From Thecamonas trahens ATCC 50062 (Eukaryota; Apusozoa; Apusomonadida; Apusomonadidae): a DNA stretch of 64,000 nt. Each line of letters opens with the position of its first letter. The stretch's first letter is position 1. The stretch is taken from NCBI RefSeq assembly GCF_000142905.1, contig NW_013657617.1, positions 127,789 through 191,788 on the forward strand, written 5' to 3'. The notes below the pieces were generated by a model that was not told the DNA's origin, ran no database searches, and was given only the letters and a program-made list of their open reading frames with translations. Made by a program: the position numbers and the translations under genes. This document shows positions 45,632-54,511 of this stretch, piece by piece.

Positions 45632-46311
45632 ATGTCCGCAGGTGCTCTTGGTTGTACGTCATAGTGTTAGCTTGTGGGTGGGTGGGGAGGGAGGGAGGGT
45701 CGTGTGGTGTGGTGTGTAGGGTGGGGGGGGGGGCGGGGGGGGGGGGGGGCGGGGGGGCGGCGGTCTTTCTTCTGTCACATGTTCTGTCACATGCTCTGTG
45801 GTTGGCTGTGCTGTCTTTGGCTGGAGCCGGGGTACCAGCGGACAGCATTGAGCAGGATATGCTACATGCAGTTTGGTTGCTGTGGGTCTGGTGGTGTAGG
45901 TCTGGCGGGAGTCCGCGGCGCAGCGGGTGGCCAAGTGGGAAGGAAGCGGGCGGGTGACGTGGTGCTACGACCTTTTTCCTGAGAATGGCGAAAACTCACG
46001 TGTGATCGATCACGGGTGGCGGGGCTTGACTGGACGGGGTGGGGACAGCGATCAAGCCGGCTGATGCCGTGGCGCAGGAAGTTGCGACTGCCAACAAGGG
46101 CGACATCGAGGGCAAGACTGGCAAGACTTACGGCACGTTTGATGTGGTGTCGTACGGCACCCAGCTGGTGGCCGGCACCAACTACTTCCTCAAGATCAAC
46201 ACTGGCGACGAGCACATCCATGCCCGCGTCTACAAGGACCTTGGCGGCGACTACTCGGTCCATTCGGTCCAGGAGGGCAAGTCGGCCGACGATGAGCTGG
46301 CGTACTTTTAA
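45632..46311 (+). CDS. Stefin-type cystatin (cysteine protease inhibitor), two exons
   Basis: Predicted exon 1 45632-45653 (MSAGALG) and exon 2 46049-46311, 94 aa. The donor is GGTT|GTACGT and the acceptor GGACAG|CG; the split codon gives Ser. Size and features match stefins A/B: the N-terminal Gly, the central QLVAG wedge motif (SYGTQLVAGTNYFLKIN), YFLKINTGDEHIHARVYKDL and the terminal DELAYF. No signal peptide, so cytosolic, as in stefins. These inhibit papain/cathepsin-like proteases reversibly. The 395-base intron is G-run rich (45721-45760). The gene ends 64 bases from the stop of the next, convergent gene. Confidence 0.93.
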
Positions 46312-46375
46312 TCAACGGCCCTTGTGCGCTTTTCCCCGATGGCAATGCCGTAAACGACACAGCCCAGGTGACGGC

Positions 46376-48319
46376 CTACGACGATGGCATCCCGTCGCGA
46401 ATGCCGATGGCAAACGTGATCCGCATCAACGACTCCAGGAACGTGTACAGCGCTACCCGCGTCTCGGCTGTCCGCACAAATGCGCTTGCTGCATACGTCT
46501 TGTCCAGCGCGGTGGCCCGCGCGCCCTGCAGCGCCCACGGCGCATCGGTTAGTGCAAGCGCGGCGAGAAGATCGTCGGCGAGCGTCTTCTGCACAAGGCC
46601 CACCCGGATCCAAACCCGCAGGAGCGCCGACGAGCTCACGCCCATCGCCTTGAGACCGGCCAGCGACTGTGCCACCGCGCCCGAGCCGGCTGCGAGGCAC
46701 TTGAGGACCCGCTTGAAAGGCGCCGTCAGCCGCAGACGGGACTCGCGCGCCCCGTCCAGAAGCACCGCCTCGAGCGCCGCCACGAGCTCGTCGACATGCG
46801 GGTTGTCGGCCGTCACCGCCATTTCGTCGTCGTCCGCCCGCGTGCAGTGCGAGAGCATTGCCTGAAGCGCCTTGTTGAGAGGCTCGAACATCATGTTGAG
46901 CTTGGACACATCGTCGGCGCGCACAACCTCCCACGCATCGTCGTCCGAGTCAGAGTCTAGGCCAGGACGAGGGCCCGAACCTGAGCCCGAGCCCGAGTCC
47001 GAGCCCGAGCCCGATGAAAAGATCAGAAGCGACGCGGAGGCGGGCGAGGCAAGCGACGATGGGCCTGGTGGCGCGAGACACGTGTCCGAGGCGGGCGCCG
47101 GGCTTTCAGGTGCGTTGGCGGACACAGCGCCCAGCGCAACGCCTGGCACGGCGGCAAGGTGTTCACGGAGAAGTTGAAACCCCGAGGTCCGTGCCACAAG
47201 CAGCATCTTGCCTTTTGAGGTGAGCGTCACGCCGGCCGCAGCCTGTAGGGCGCGGATGAGCGAGAGGTCGATGACCTGCTTTCGCAGCGAGTAGCTAGCC
47301 ACCAGATCGCGCGGGACAAACCACTCGCTGCCATCGACCGCCAGCAGCATCAGCACTACCTTGGCGCCAATCCGCCACCAGAGCGCGTTTTCTTCTGGCT
47401 GCAGGAGCTCGTTGAGCACGTCGAGACAGGCAGCGACTGCAGCCGCCGCTGGCGCCGACGCGGGAAGCGCCAGCAGACGGGTCGAGAGCACATGTGCACT
47501 CGCCTCGGCCACACCGTCAATCAGCGCCATCATGCGGTCGCGGGCGCCAGTCAGCGTCCTGCGCGCACTTGCCAGCCACTGCGGACCGAGTCCGACCTCA
47601 GCCAGCGCGTTCACCAATGTCAATCGCCCAGTGGTCGCGTTCTTCTGCTGAGCGTACAGCTCCAGCGCCCGCGGCAGCACCTCATCGCGGACGACATCCA
47701 CCGACCCGGGCATGCTCTCACCCCCAAGCCCGTGGTACATGCTCGTTGGGCACCAGAACGTCTCGCCGTCAACAAGCGGTTCCTCCAGAATGAGCACTAG
47801 CGGACCGTGGAGCTCGTCCAGACCAGCGAGCGCCGCTCCGTCCGGGTTGATCGGTGGCCAGTCGCCCGGCCAGTCCTCGACGTAGTAGCCGACCAGGCCA
47901 AACGGCACCGTCCTCCGTGCCACCACCAATTCATCACCTCCTCCGGCGTTGCTACTACCAGCAAGTAGCGCCGCTATGCCCTCGCGAAAGGCTGCATCTG
48001 ATCCGCGCGGCAGAGCGTCCAGAGCCAGAACGGCGACATGATCCGAGTCGGGCGAGGGCGGGAGGAGGACAACGGCGCGAATGTCGGACTCATGACGAGT
48101 TGGAATGAGCCTCGCTGCAGCCGAAGCTACCGCTGCAGCCCGAGCCGAGTCCGACAAGCCCTCAGAGCTGTTGGCCACATCAGCCAGACTCGCCACTATG
48201 GCATGGCCCGAGGTGATGCTGGTGAGACCAGGTTTACAGCCTGCTGCCGCCGCCACTGCCGTGAGCAGTCCCCGGCTCCGTGTTGCACTGAATGACCTTG
48301 GTGGTGTGAACGTTGCCAT
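46376..48319 (-). CDS. Large unknown protein with RUN-like C-terminus
   Basis: 647 aa from the ATG at 48319; upstream of it the frame is His/Pro repeat translation. The N-terminal ~330 residues are mixed alpha/beta (VPFGLVGYYVEDWPGDWPPINPD, quoted for its Y.EDWPGDWP motif) without a family I recognise. A Ser/Gly acidic linker follows (~400-450, SGSGSDSGSGSGSG). The C-terminal ~150 residues (LNKALQAMLSHCTR, VDELVAALEAVLLDGAR, SSALLRVWIRVGLVQKTLADDLLAAL, ALYTFLESLMRITFAIGI) resemble RUN domains, which bind small GTPases of the Rab/Rap families. If so, a trafficking effector is likely. This is a pattern judgement. It faces the cystatin gene tail to tail. Confidence 0.6.
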   Translation of the reverse strand: MATFTPPRSFSATRSRGLLTAVAAAAGCKPGLTSITSGHAIVASLADVANSSEGLSDSARAAAVASAAARLIPTRHESDIRAVVLLPPSPDSDHVAVLALDALPRGSDAAFREGIAALLAGSSNAGGGDELVVARRTVPFGLVGYYVEDWPGDWPPINPDGAALAGLDELHGPLVLILEEPLVDGETFWCPTSMYHGLGGESMPGSVDVVRDEVLPRALELYAQQKNATTGRLTLVNALAEVGLGPQWLASARRTLTGARDRMMALIDGVAEASAHVLSTRLLALPASAPAAAAVAACLDVLNELLQPEENALWWRIGAKVVLMLLAVDGSEWFVPRDLVASYSLRKQVIDLSLIRALQAAAGVTLTSKGKMLLVARTSGFQLLREHLAAVPGVALGAVSANAPESPAPASDTCLAPPGPSSLASPASASLLIFSSGSGSDSGSGSGSGPRPGLDSDSDDDAWEVVRADDVSKLNMMFEPLNKALQAMLSHCTRADDDEMAVTADNPHVDELVAALEAVLLDGARESRLRLTAPFKRVLKCLAAGSGAVAQSLAGLKAMGVSSSALLRVWIRVGLVQKTLADDLLAALALTDAPWALQGARATALDKTYAASAFVRTAETRVALYTFLESLMRITFAIGIRDGMPSS

Positions 48320-48594
48320 AGGCCAGCTGTGTGGGTGGTGCGGGACAGGTGGCGTGGTGGGTGGGGATGTGGGAGGGGGGGGTGAGGGGGTGACAGGCGG
48401 CGTGTGCGTGTGCGACAGAAGCTTTGGGTTTGGAGGAGCAATACCAGGAAGCAGCGGGTGAGAGCAGCGGGAAGGGGCAGCGGGAAGGGACAGGGAATGG
48501 AAGCAGTACTTGTGCAAGAGTATCCAATGATCACCGCTTCATGATATGCGTTCATGCTGCTGTAGATCGCGGGCTCGATGGCGGCGCGCGCTGG

Positions 48595-49215
48595 TCATCG
48601 TCGCGGGCTGTGGCTGCCGTACATCTTGCGGGTACGGACCGACTCGGGATCGCCATTGAGTTGGGCGTCGAGGGCGGCGCGATGCCGCCGCATGACGTCG
48701 GGCGAGAGAACCGAGAGCATGTCGACGATCTTCTTGCGCTCGTGTCGCCGAAGAGCCTCACTGTCTTCGGCAAGCGCAAAGAAGGCATCAACGTCGACAT
48801 CGATGTCCGCATCTCCGTCTCCCTCGTCATCTCCCACACTTGCGCTTGAGCGCGCCGTCTTTCTCGTCCGGGCCGCGCGCCAGACTTCAAACCTGCGCGA
48901 TGATGGCAGCGCGTCGACGGCGGCCTCGAGCGGCTCCGAGTCGCCGACCGCGGCGGCGACGCCCTCCCTGGCATTGTCAAACGCGCACTCATCAGCGAGC
49001 ACAACGTTTGTTTGCGAGACCGCCAGAGCAGCATCGTCATCGCCATCAGCATCGGCGACCACAGTCGCATCATCTGCCCGGCGCCATCGACCAGGCATGG
49101 ACCCATCGCCGCCACGACGTCGTCCGACCCAGCGAGCGTCTCTCATGCGGCCAAACTGACGCGGACGGCCTGAGACGCCCCACCCGCCCAGCGGCGCCAC
49201 CGCTCGCGGATCCAT
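48595..49215 (-). CDS. Small unknown acidic/basic protein
   Basis: 206 aa from the ATG at 49215; the upstream frame is Gly-run translation. An Arg-rich N-terminus (GRMRDARWVGRRRGGDGSMPGRWRR) is followed by acidic DADGDDDAALA and DDEGDGDADIDVDVD stretches. A C-terminal helix then reads DAFFALAEDSEALRRHERKKIVDMLSVLSPDVMRRHRAALDAQL, with key helix DMLSVLSPDVMRRHR. Charge pattern suggests a nuclear protein. No family assigned. Divergent from CorA. Confidence 0.55.
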   Translation of the reverse strand: MDPRAVAPLGGWGVSGRPRQFGRMRDARWVGRRRGGDGSMPGRWRRADDATVVADADGDDDAALAVSQTNVVLADECAFDNAREGVAAAVGDSEPLEAAVDALPSSRRFEVWRAARTRKTARSSASVGDDEGDGDADIDVDVDAFFALAEDSEALRRHERKKIVDMLSVLSPDVMRRHRAALDAQLNGDPESVRTRKMYGSHSPRR

Positions 49216-49575
49216 CCTCCTCGCGTGGACTGCTGCGAGTGTGGGTGGGGTCGAGTTGGGTGCGGGTGCGGGTGTGGGGCTCCGAGTCGCTGTTGTTGCT
49301 GTCCCGCTCCGTCCCTCCCCCCCCCCCCCCCCCCCCCCCTGCTCGCTCGAACTCTGTTGCCCTGGTCCCGTCACTCCACTCTCTCTCTCGCCCCCCCCCC
49401 CCCCCCACTGCAAGCTTCTTCATCTTTGTCATACTCGGGCGAATGCTCAAGTGCTGACGCGGCAGTGGAGCTAGGCGGCGTCGAGGTGGTGACGGGCGAG
49501 GCGGGAGACAGACAAGGGCTCGGTACAGGCGGACGAGGTGGACGGACAACGCCATCGGTACGCTCCATCTCTCAT
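49216..49575. promoter_or_regulatory. Divergent promoter with poly-C runs (CorA side)
   Basis: 360 bases between divergent starts. Two C-runs on the CorA sense strand (49318-49339 and 49390-49406) lie ~170-260 bases before its ATG. The last ~110 bases are open in the CorA frame (GGVEVVTGEAGDRQG), so a slightly longer N-terminus through an upstream exon is possible. Confidence 0.45.
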
Positions 49576-51732
49576 ATGATGGAAGAGGATGAAGAGAGGC
49601 TGAGGGGCGGCGGAGATGCGGTGATGTCTCCTGACGAACTGTTTTTCAATGAGAACGTGAACAATGCGTTTGCGCCTGAACACGTCGATCGTGAGGTCTA
49701 CACCGAGCATGTGCTATCGATGACACACGAGGCACAGGCTCTGGCTGCTTCACCGCCAGTGGAGGCGGGGATGAGCTCTGTGGCTGAAGAAGGCGCAACG
49801 GTGCCGGATGCGACGCTGCTTGTCTCAGCAGCGTGGGACGCCAACGACCGCGTCCGCAAGATCTCACTCCAGCTCGACGATCCTGCGCTGCGATCCAAGC
49901 GGTCGTTTGTCAAGTACGTCAAGGTCATGATGGATATTGCCTTTCCGGTCGACGTCGCTGTCTACGAGCCGGCATACTCCGAGTACGTGCTGGTGGAGGC
50001 CAATCCGCCGACCTCGCTCCCGACCGAGCTCATCACCACCCTGCTTGCAATCGACTCGTCGGACGAGCCGGTGTACAAGATCCGGCTCTATCGGCTTGCA
50101 CTCGACGAGCCATTTGCCTGGGGCCGTGCCGGCACGTCGGCTCCAGCCACGCGACCGCCATCCAGCAAGCGCAAGGTCACGGCGGTGTCGCGGTCAGCGA
50201 CGTCTACGCGGATCGCTGCACTCCCAACCATCGCCTCCGACTCGGTCTCGTCCGACTCGGGCGTTTGCGCGCACGAGAACGAGCTTGTAGCGCGCGGGCT
50301 GAGTCAGCATAACATGTCTCTCGACAATCTACTTTCGATCAAGGCCGCCACAGTCGATGGCGCAGTCGACGTCTCGCTGCTCAAGATGTTTTCGGCCGAG
50401 CGGTCGTCGCTCAAGTCGTGCGAGACATCCGAGGCAACATCCTCGCTCGGGCCCGGAGCGTCAGGCGGTGAGCTGGGCGGAGGCGCCGACATCGGCTCGG
50501 CGGGCAAGCGGCGGTTCCGGCACCGGCGTCTGTTCCCGTTTGAGGCACACGGCGGCCAGGCGGCGGCGCCGCATCCGTTTGTCGACGGCAACTCGCGGAT
50601 CACGGTCATCGACTACTCGCACGAGAAAAAGCGCATGTTTGAGGTCGACTCGGTCGACGAGCTGCTCGCGCGGCCCAAGCCCGAGTGGGCGCACGTCCGC
50701 TGGGTCAACGTTGAGGGCGTCGACGTGACCATCCTCTCGCAGCTCGGCGCAGCGTACAAGCTCCATCCGCTGTCTGTGGAAGACGCGGCGACGCTGCCGC
50801 ACCAACCTAAGCTCACGCGGTTTCCGGGCCAGTTCTTCCTCCTCCTCTACGCCATGCACATGTATGTCGACAACGACGGCGGGCGGGCGGTGGCCTCGGT
50901 CTCGCCGACGTCGCTGCCCGGCGCCACGCCGCTGCATGCCAACGCGGCATCTGCGGCGCACGCTGCGGCTGATGCGTCCGAAAGCGACGACGTGGCCAGC
51001 CCGGCAAGCGTTGCCGGCGGCCACGAGTTTCGCGCCGAGCAGCTCTCCCTCTTTGTCCTCCGCGACATGGTCATCACCGTGCAAGAGGCCAAGCACCCGC
51101 AGTCGACGTACGAGTGCATTTGGAAGCCCGTGCTCGATCGTGTCAACTACCCCAACTCGAAGCTTCGCTCTGGCGATGCCACGTTTCTCATGTACGCCAT
51201 TCTCGACTCGGTCGTCGACCAGGTCTTCCCCATCACCTCCTTTTGGGGCCTGCGCGTTGAGCTCCTCGAGGAGGCCATGATGAAGGCGCCCGACCGCACG
51301 CTGCTCGACACCGCCAGGCTGCTGCAGAAAGAGCTCAAGCGGCTGCGCACGCTGCTATGGCAGACCAACGAGCTCGTCATCTCGCTCCATCAAGACACCA
51401 ACATGTCGCTCTCGACCCGCGCGTACATGACCGATGTCATGGATCACCTCGGGCTCAACATCCAGATGTGCTCAACCTACGTCGACGCCGCCGCCGCCGT
51501 CGTCTCCATGTACAATGATTTCCAGAACGAGGTCATGAACAACACCATGAAGCGCCTCACCGTCTTCTCCAACATCCTCATGCCGCTCTCGTTCCTCACT
51601 GGCACCTACGGCATGAACTTTGAGGTCCTCCCTGAGCTCACCTGGCGCTACTCGTATCTGTTTTTCTGGATCGTCGCCGTCGTCTCATCCGTTCTCCAGC
51701 TGATATGGTTCCACAAGAAGGGCTGGCTGTAG
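49576..51732 (+). CDS. CorA-type Mg2+ channel/transporter
   Basis: 718 aa from the ATG at 49576. CorA family proteins are pentameric Mg2+ (or Zn2+) channels. The long N-terminus (~1-300) is Ser/Asp-rich with no clear domain. The CorA cytosolic alpha/beta domain spans ~340-600 (VRWVNVEGVDVTILSQLGAAYKLHPLSVEDAATLPHQPKL, key LHPL..ED). The stalk helix is ELKRLRTLLWQTNELVISL and TM1 is IFSNILMPLSFLTGTYG. The signature GMN is at 679-681 (TGTYGMNFEVLPEL), TM2 follows, and the end is a basic FHKKGWL. It may sit in the plasma membrane or an organelle; no presequence is evident. Family placement is firm, ion not. Confidence 0.94.
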   Translation: MMEEDEERLRGGGDAVMSPDELFFNENVNNAFAPEHVDREVYTEHVLSMTHEAQALAASPPVEAGMSSVAEEGATVPDATLLVSAAWDANDRVRKISLQLDDPALRSKRSFVKYVKVMMDIAFPVDVAVYEPAYSEYVLVEANPPTSLPTELITTLLAIDSSDEPVYKIRLYRLALDEPFAWGRAGTSAPATRPPSSKRKVTAVSRSATSTRIAALPTIASDSVSSDSGVCAHENELVARGLSQHNMSLDNLLSIKAATVDGAVDVSLLKMFSAERSSLKSCETSEATSSLGPGASGGELGGGADIGSAGKRRFRHRRLFPFEAHGGQAAAPHPFVDGNSRITVIDYSHEKKRMFEVDSVDELLARPKPEWAHVRWVNVEGVDVTILSQLGAAYKLHPLSVEDAATLPHQPKLTRFPGQFFLLLYAMHMYVDNDGGRAVASVSPTSLPGATPLHANAASAAHAAADASESDDVASPASVAGGHEFRAEQLSLFVLRDMVITVQEAKHPQSTYECIWKPVLDRVNYPNSKLRSGDATFLMYAILDSVVDQVFPITSFWGLRVELLEEAMMKAPDRTLLDTARLLQKELKRLRTLLWQTNELVISLHQDTNMSLSTRAYMTDVMDHLGLNIQMCSTYVDAAAAVVSMYNDFQNEVMNNTMKRLTVFSNILMPLSFLTGTYGMNFEVLPELTWRYSYLFFWIVAVVSSVLQLIWFHKKGWL

Positions 51733-52184
51733 CACACCTCCACCACACCACATCTCTCGAGGGTGACTCGGCTCGCTGTCGCCGTGGCTCGCACGAGTGT
51801 TGGTCCTCCAAGTGTTTCGCCTCGACAATTTTTTGTCTCCTTCCACCCCCCACCCCCCATCCTCCCACCGCGAGAACAACACATCCCCCGCCAGTCAACT
51901 TTCCCTCCGTCGCCTCCCCCCCCTCTTACCCACCCCACCACACCACTCGCTCAGTGGAAGAGACCGAAGCTCTCCCAACACATCCCTTTGTGTGCTTGAT
52001 TGTGGTACAAGGTCGTTGTACGCCACGAACGGCCTCATCTGAATAACCTCTCCCCCCCCCCCCCTTCCCCCCTTCCCCCCCTTCCCCCCCCCTCCTCCCT
52101 CCCTCCCACTCGCCGTCGCTCGCGTCGGACACTTTGAGTGGCAGCGAGCTGACCAAGGATTTGAAGTGGAGTCGAGAATCGAGC
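51733..52184. promoter_or_regulatory. Intergenic region with poly-C runs before CHO2-like start
   Basis: 452 bases. C-runs CCCCCCCCCCCTTCCCCCCTTCCCCCCCTTCC lie at about 52052-52092 on the sense strand, ~90 bases before the ATG at 52185; described here only by their extent. Hinge sequence TTTTTTGTCTCC near 51830 is one of the few T-runs. No gene seen. Confidence 0.45.
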
Positions 52185-54446
52185 ATGTCTTCTTCTCCTG
52201 ATGTTGTTGCTGTGGCGGATGCAGGCCTGAGTGGCAGTGCTGATGCTGGTGTTGGTGTTGGTGCTGGTGTTGGTGTTGGTGCTGGTGGTGTGAGTGCCGA
52301 GGCTGCCCCTGCTGTGGCTGGTGGTGGTGGAGCTGTCGAGGTGGTGACCGGCTCGAGCATGCTGCGGCAGCGCAAGTCGGGCGAGGAGGCTGGCGCGAGC
52401 ACGACGGCAGAGGGTGCGCGCGAGGTAGTGGCCAACACTGGAGTGGATGAGACCGAGTGGCCTGAGGGCGTGCAGCTCGGGATCACCCGCAAGAAGGAAG
52501 TGTTTGTGGTGCCGGACACGCGCGACTCGCTCGAGCGCGCGCTCGACTTTGGCTCGTGGTCGGCGTCCGAGTACCTTCGGCTCGCGCTGGTGGTCGGCGT
52601 CATCATCAACGCCATTGTGGCGCCGGGCTGGATGGTCATCGGCGCGTACGTGTTCTGGCGGCTCGGGTACGACCTATTCCTGGGCATTCTCCTCCGCAAC
52701 CAGTCGCAGCGGCGGACGCTTACCCGCGGGTGGCGCGATCTGCGGGCCAAGGTCGAGGCCGGGAGCGCGACCAAGGTTGAGGCCATGTTCTACAAGTACG
52801 CCCGCTACTGGGTGGTTGGCACCATGTCCGGCTCGGCACGGTACAAGGAGGCCGGGCAGCCGTTTGACTTTGACTCTGTCCCCATCGAGTGCCAGTCATG
52901 GCTCGTCTACCGCGAGCTGGCAGACATTGTTCTCAACCTTGACGCGGCGGCACACCTTGTGTTCTGCTTCCGGTACTTTGAGGCGCCGGTGTCGGTCGGC
53001 TTTTGGGCAGTGATTCGTTACGTCCTCGGCCTCGCGCTCATCGTGTTCTCGTTCTGGGCCAAGAAGGACGCGTTGCGTGTGGTCAAGGACTTTGCGTGGT
53101 TCTGGGGTGACTTTTGGTTCCTCCTCTACTTTCCACCCAAGCCCAAGGGCTCGGGCTCGAGCTCGGGCTCGGAGACCGGGAGCGAGGCCGGTGGCGACGA
53201 CTCGTTCGAGCTTGTCTTTGACGGCGTCTTTGAGATGTTCCCGCATCCGATGTACACGGTTGGGTACGGGTTCTACTATGGGCTTGCGCTCATGTCGCAC
53301 TCGTACACGGTGCTGTACGTCTCGCTGCTCGGGCACATTGCGCAGCTTGTGTTCCTGGCGCTCGTCGAGACGCCGCACATCGACAAGACGTACGGGACCG
53401 GGCCGGAGGCGCCGGTGCGCAACCCGGCGGGCCTCGAGGCGTACTTTGCGCAGGACCTCATTGTGCTGGCGAACCTCAACCCGATGCGGGCGCTCGATGT
53501 GGCGACGGTCCTGCTTGTGGGGTACACGCTCTCGCTCTCGCTCTTTGGCTTCTCGTCGGCGTTCTACCTCTGCCTCGCGCTGTTTTGGCGGCTGGTGCAC
53601 GTGACGCTTACCGGCGGCATCCTTTCTGCCCAGTCGGCGAGCGACTGGTGGATCCGGCAGTCTGCGGCGCGCGGGCTTGACCGTGTGCAGGCTTTCAACA
53701 ACTGGAAGCACATCTACAACCTGACGCTTGTTCTCGCGCACGCCTCGTTCCTTGTGGCCGCACTCTGCGTCAAGTGGTCGGCACCGACGTTTACTTTTGG
53801 CCCGCTCCTGTTCCGCATCCCGACGGCAGCCATCCTCCTCGCAATCAACCTCTGGTCAGCGCGGTCGTCGCTCGACGTGCTCGGCGAGTACGGCTGGTTC
53901 TACGCCGACTTTTTCCTCCCGCTCCCGTCGCGCGAGCCCGAGTACACCGGCATTTATCGGTTCCTCAACAACCCGGATTCGGTGACCGGCTACCTTGGGT
54001 ACTACGGGCTCGCGGTGCTGGCCAACGAGCCAGCCGTCGTCTTCCTCGCCATGTTCTCGCAGATCAGCCACTGGATGTTTGTCATCCTCGTCGAAAAGCC
54101 GCACATGCACAAGGTGTACGGTGAGGCCGAGCGCTCGGTCGGCGGCATCGAGAAGCACCTCAAGGCCACTCTCCAGCGCGAGCCCATTCGCAAGCTCATC
54201 GCCCATCCGTTTGCCCGCAAGATCTCCGAGTCGGCCCGCCAGCTCTCCGAGTCGGCCCGCGACATGACTGCCTCGGCCAAGACCTCGCTCGGCGAGTTCT
54301 CGGCCTCGGCCCGTGTCGTTACCTCGCTGGCTAAGGATCTCTTTGACAAGACCACCGACAACGCCAAGAAGATGACCTCGCACATCATTCCCGAGCCGCT
54401 TCCAGACTCGGATGATGACGAGCCTCCTGTTGGCGGCGCATCGTAA
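52185..54446 (+). CDS. CHO2-like phosphatidylethanolamine N-methyltransferase
   Basis: 753 aa from the ATG at 52185 (the upstream open frame begins at TTG). Catalyses SAM-dependent methylation of PE in the ER, leading to phosphatidylcholine. It has the duplicated layout of the large CHO2 type rather than the ~200-aa PEMT type: two methyltransferase-like halves. Half 1 contains VFEMFPHPMYTVGYGFYYG and half 2 has YTGIYRFLNNPDSVTGYLGYYG, each followed by VETPHIDKTYG or VEKPHMHKVYG. About ten hydrophobic helices are visible between ~135 and 640. The C-terminus is an amphipathic Ser/Ala helix with SESARQLSESARD-type repeats. The N-terminus has Gly-Val/Gly-Ala repeats. Length resembles yeast Cho2 (869). 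Confidence 0.92.
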   Translation: MSSSPDVVAVADAGLSGSADAGVGVGAGVGVGAGGVSAEAAPAVAGGGGAVEVVTGSSMLRQRKSGEEAGASTTAEGAREVVANTGVDETEWPEGVQLGITRKKEVFVVPDTRDSLERALDFGSWSASEYLRLALVVGVIINAIVAPGWMVIGAYVFWRLGYDLFLGILLRNQSQRRTLTRGWRDLRAKVEAGSATKVEAMFYKYARYWVVGTMSGSARYKEAGQPFDFDSVPIECQSWLVYRELADIVLNLDAAAHLVFCFRYFEAPVSVGFWAVIRYVLGLALIVFSFWAKKDALRVVKDFAWFWGDFWFLLYFPPKPKGSGSSSGSETGSEAGGDDSFELVFDGVFEMFPHPMYTVGYGFYYGLALMSHSYTVLYVSLLGHIAQLVFLALVETPHIDKTYGTGPEAPVRNPAGLEAYFAQDLIVLANLNPMRALDVATVLLVGYTLSLSLFGFSSAFYLCLALFWRLVHVTLTGGILSAQSASDWWIRQSAARGLDRVQAFNNWKHIYNLTLVLAHASFLVAALCVKWSAPTFTFGPLLFRIPTAAILLAINLWSARSSLDVLGEYGWFYADFFLPLPSREPEYTGIYRFLNNPDSVTGYLGYYGLAVLANEPAVVFLAMFSQISHWMFVILVEKPHMHKVYGEAERSVGGIEKHLKATLQREPIRKLIAHPFARKISESARQLSESARDMTASAKTSLGEFSASARVVTSLAKDLFDKTTDNAKKMTSHIIPEPLPDSDDDEPPVGGAS

Positions 54447-54511
54447 ACCGTTGATCACATGACAGTAACTCCCGAGCCAGAGCCAGAGCCACGACCACTC
54501 GACTTGCCATC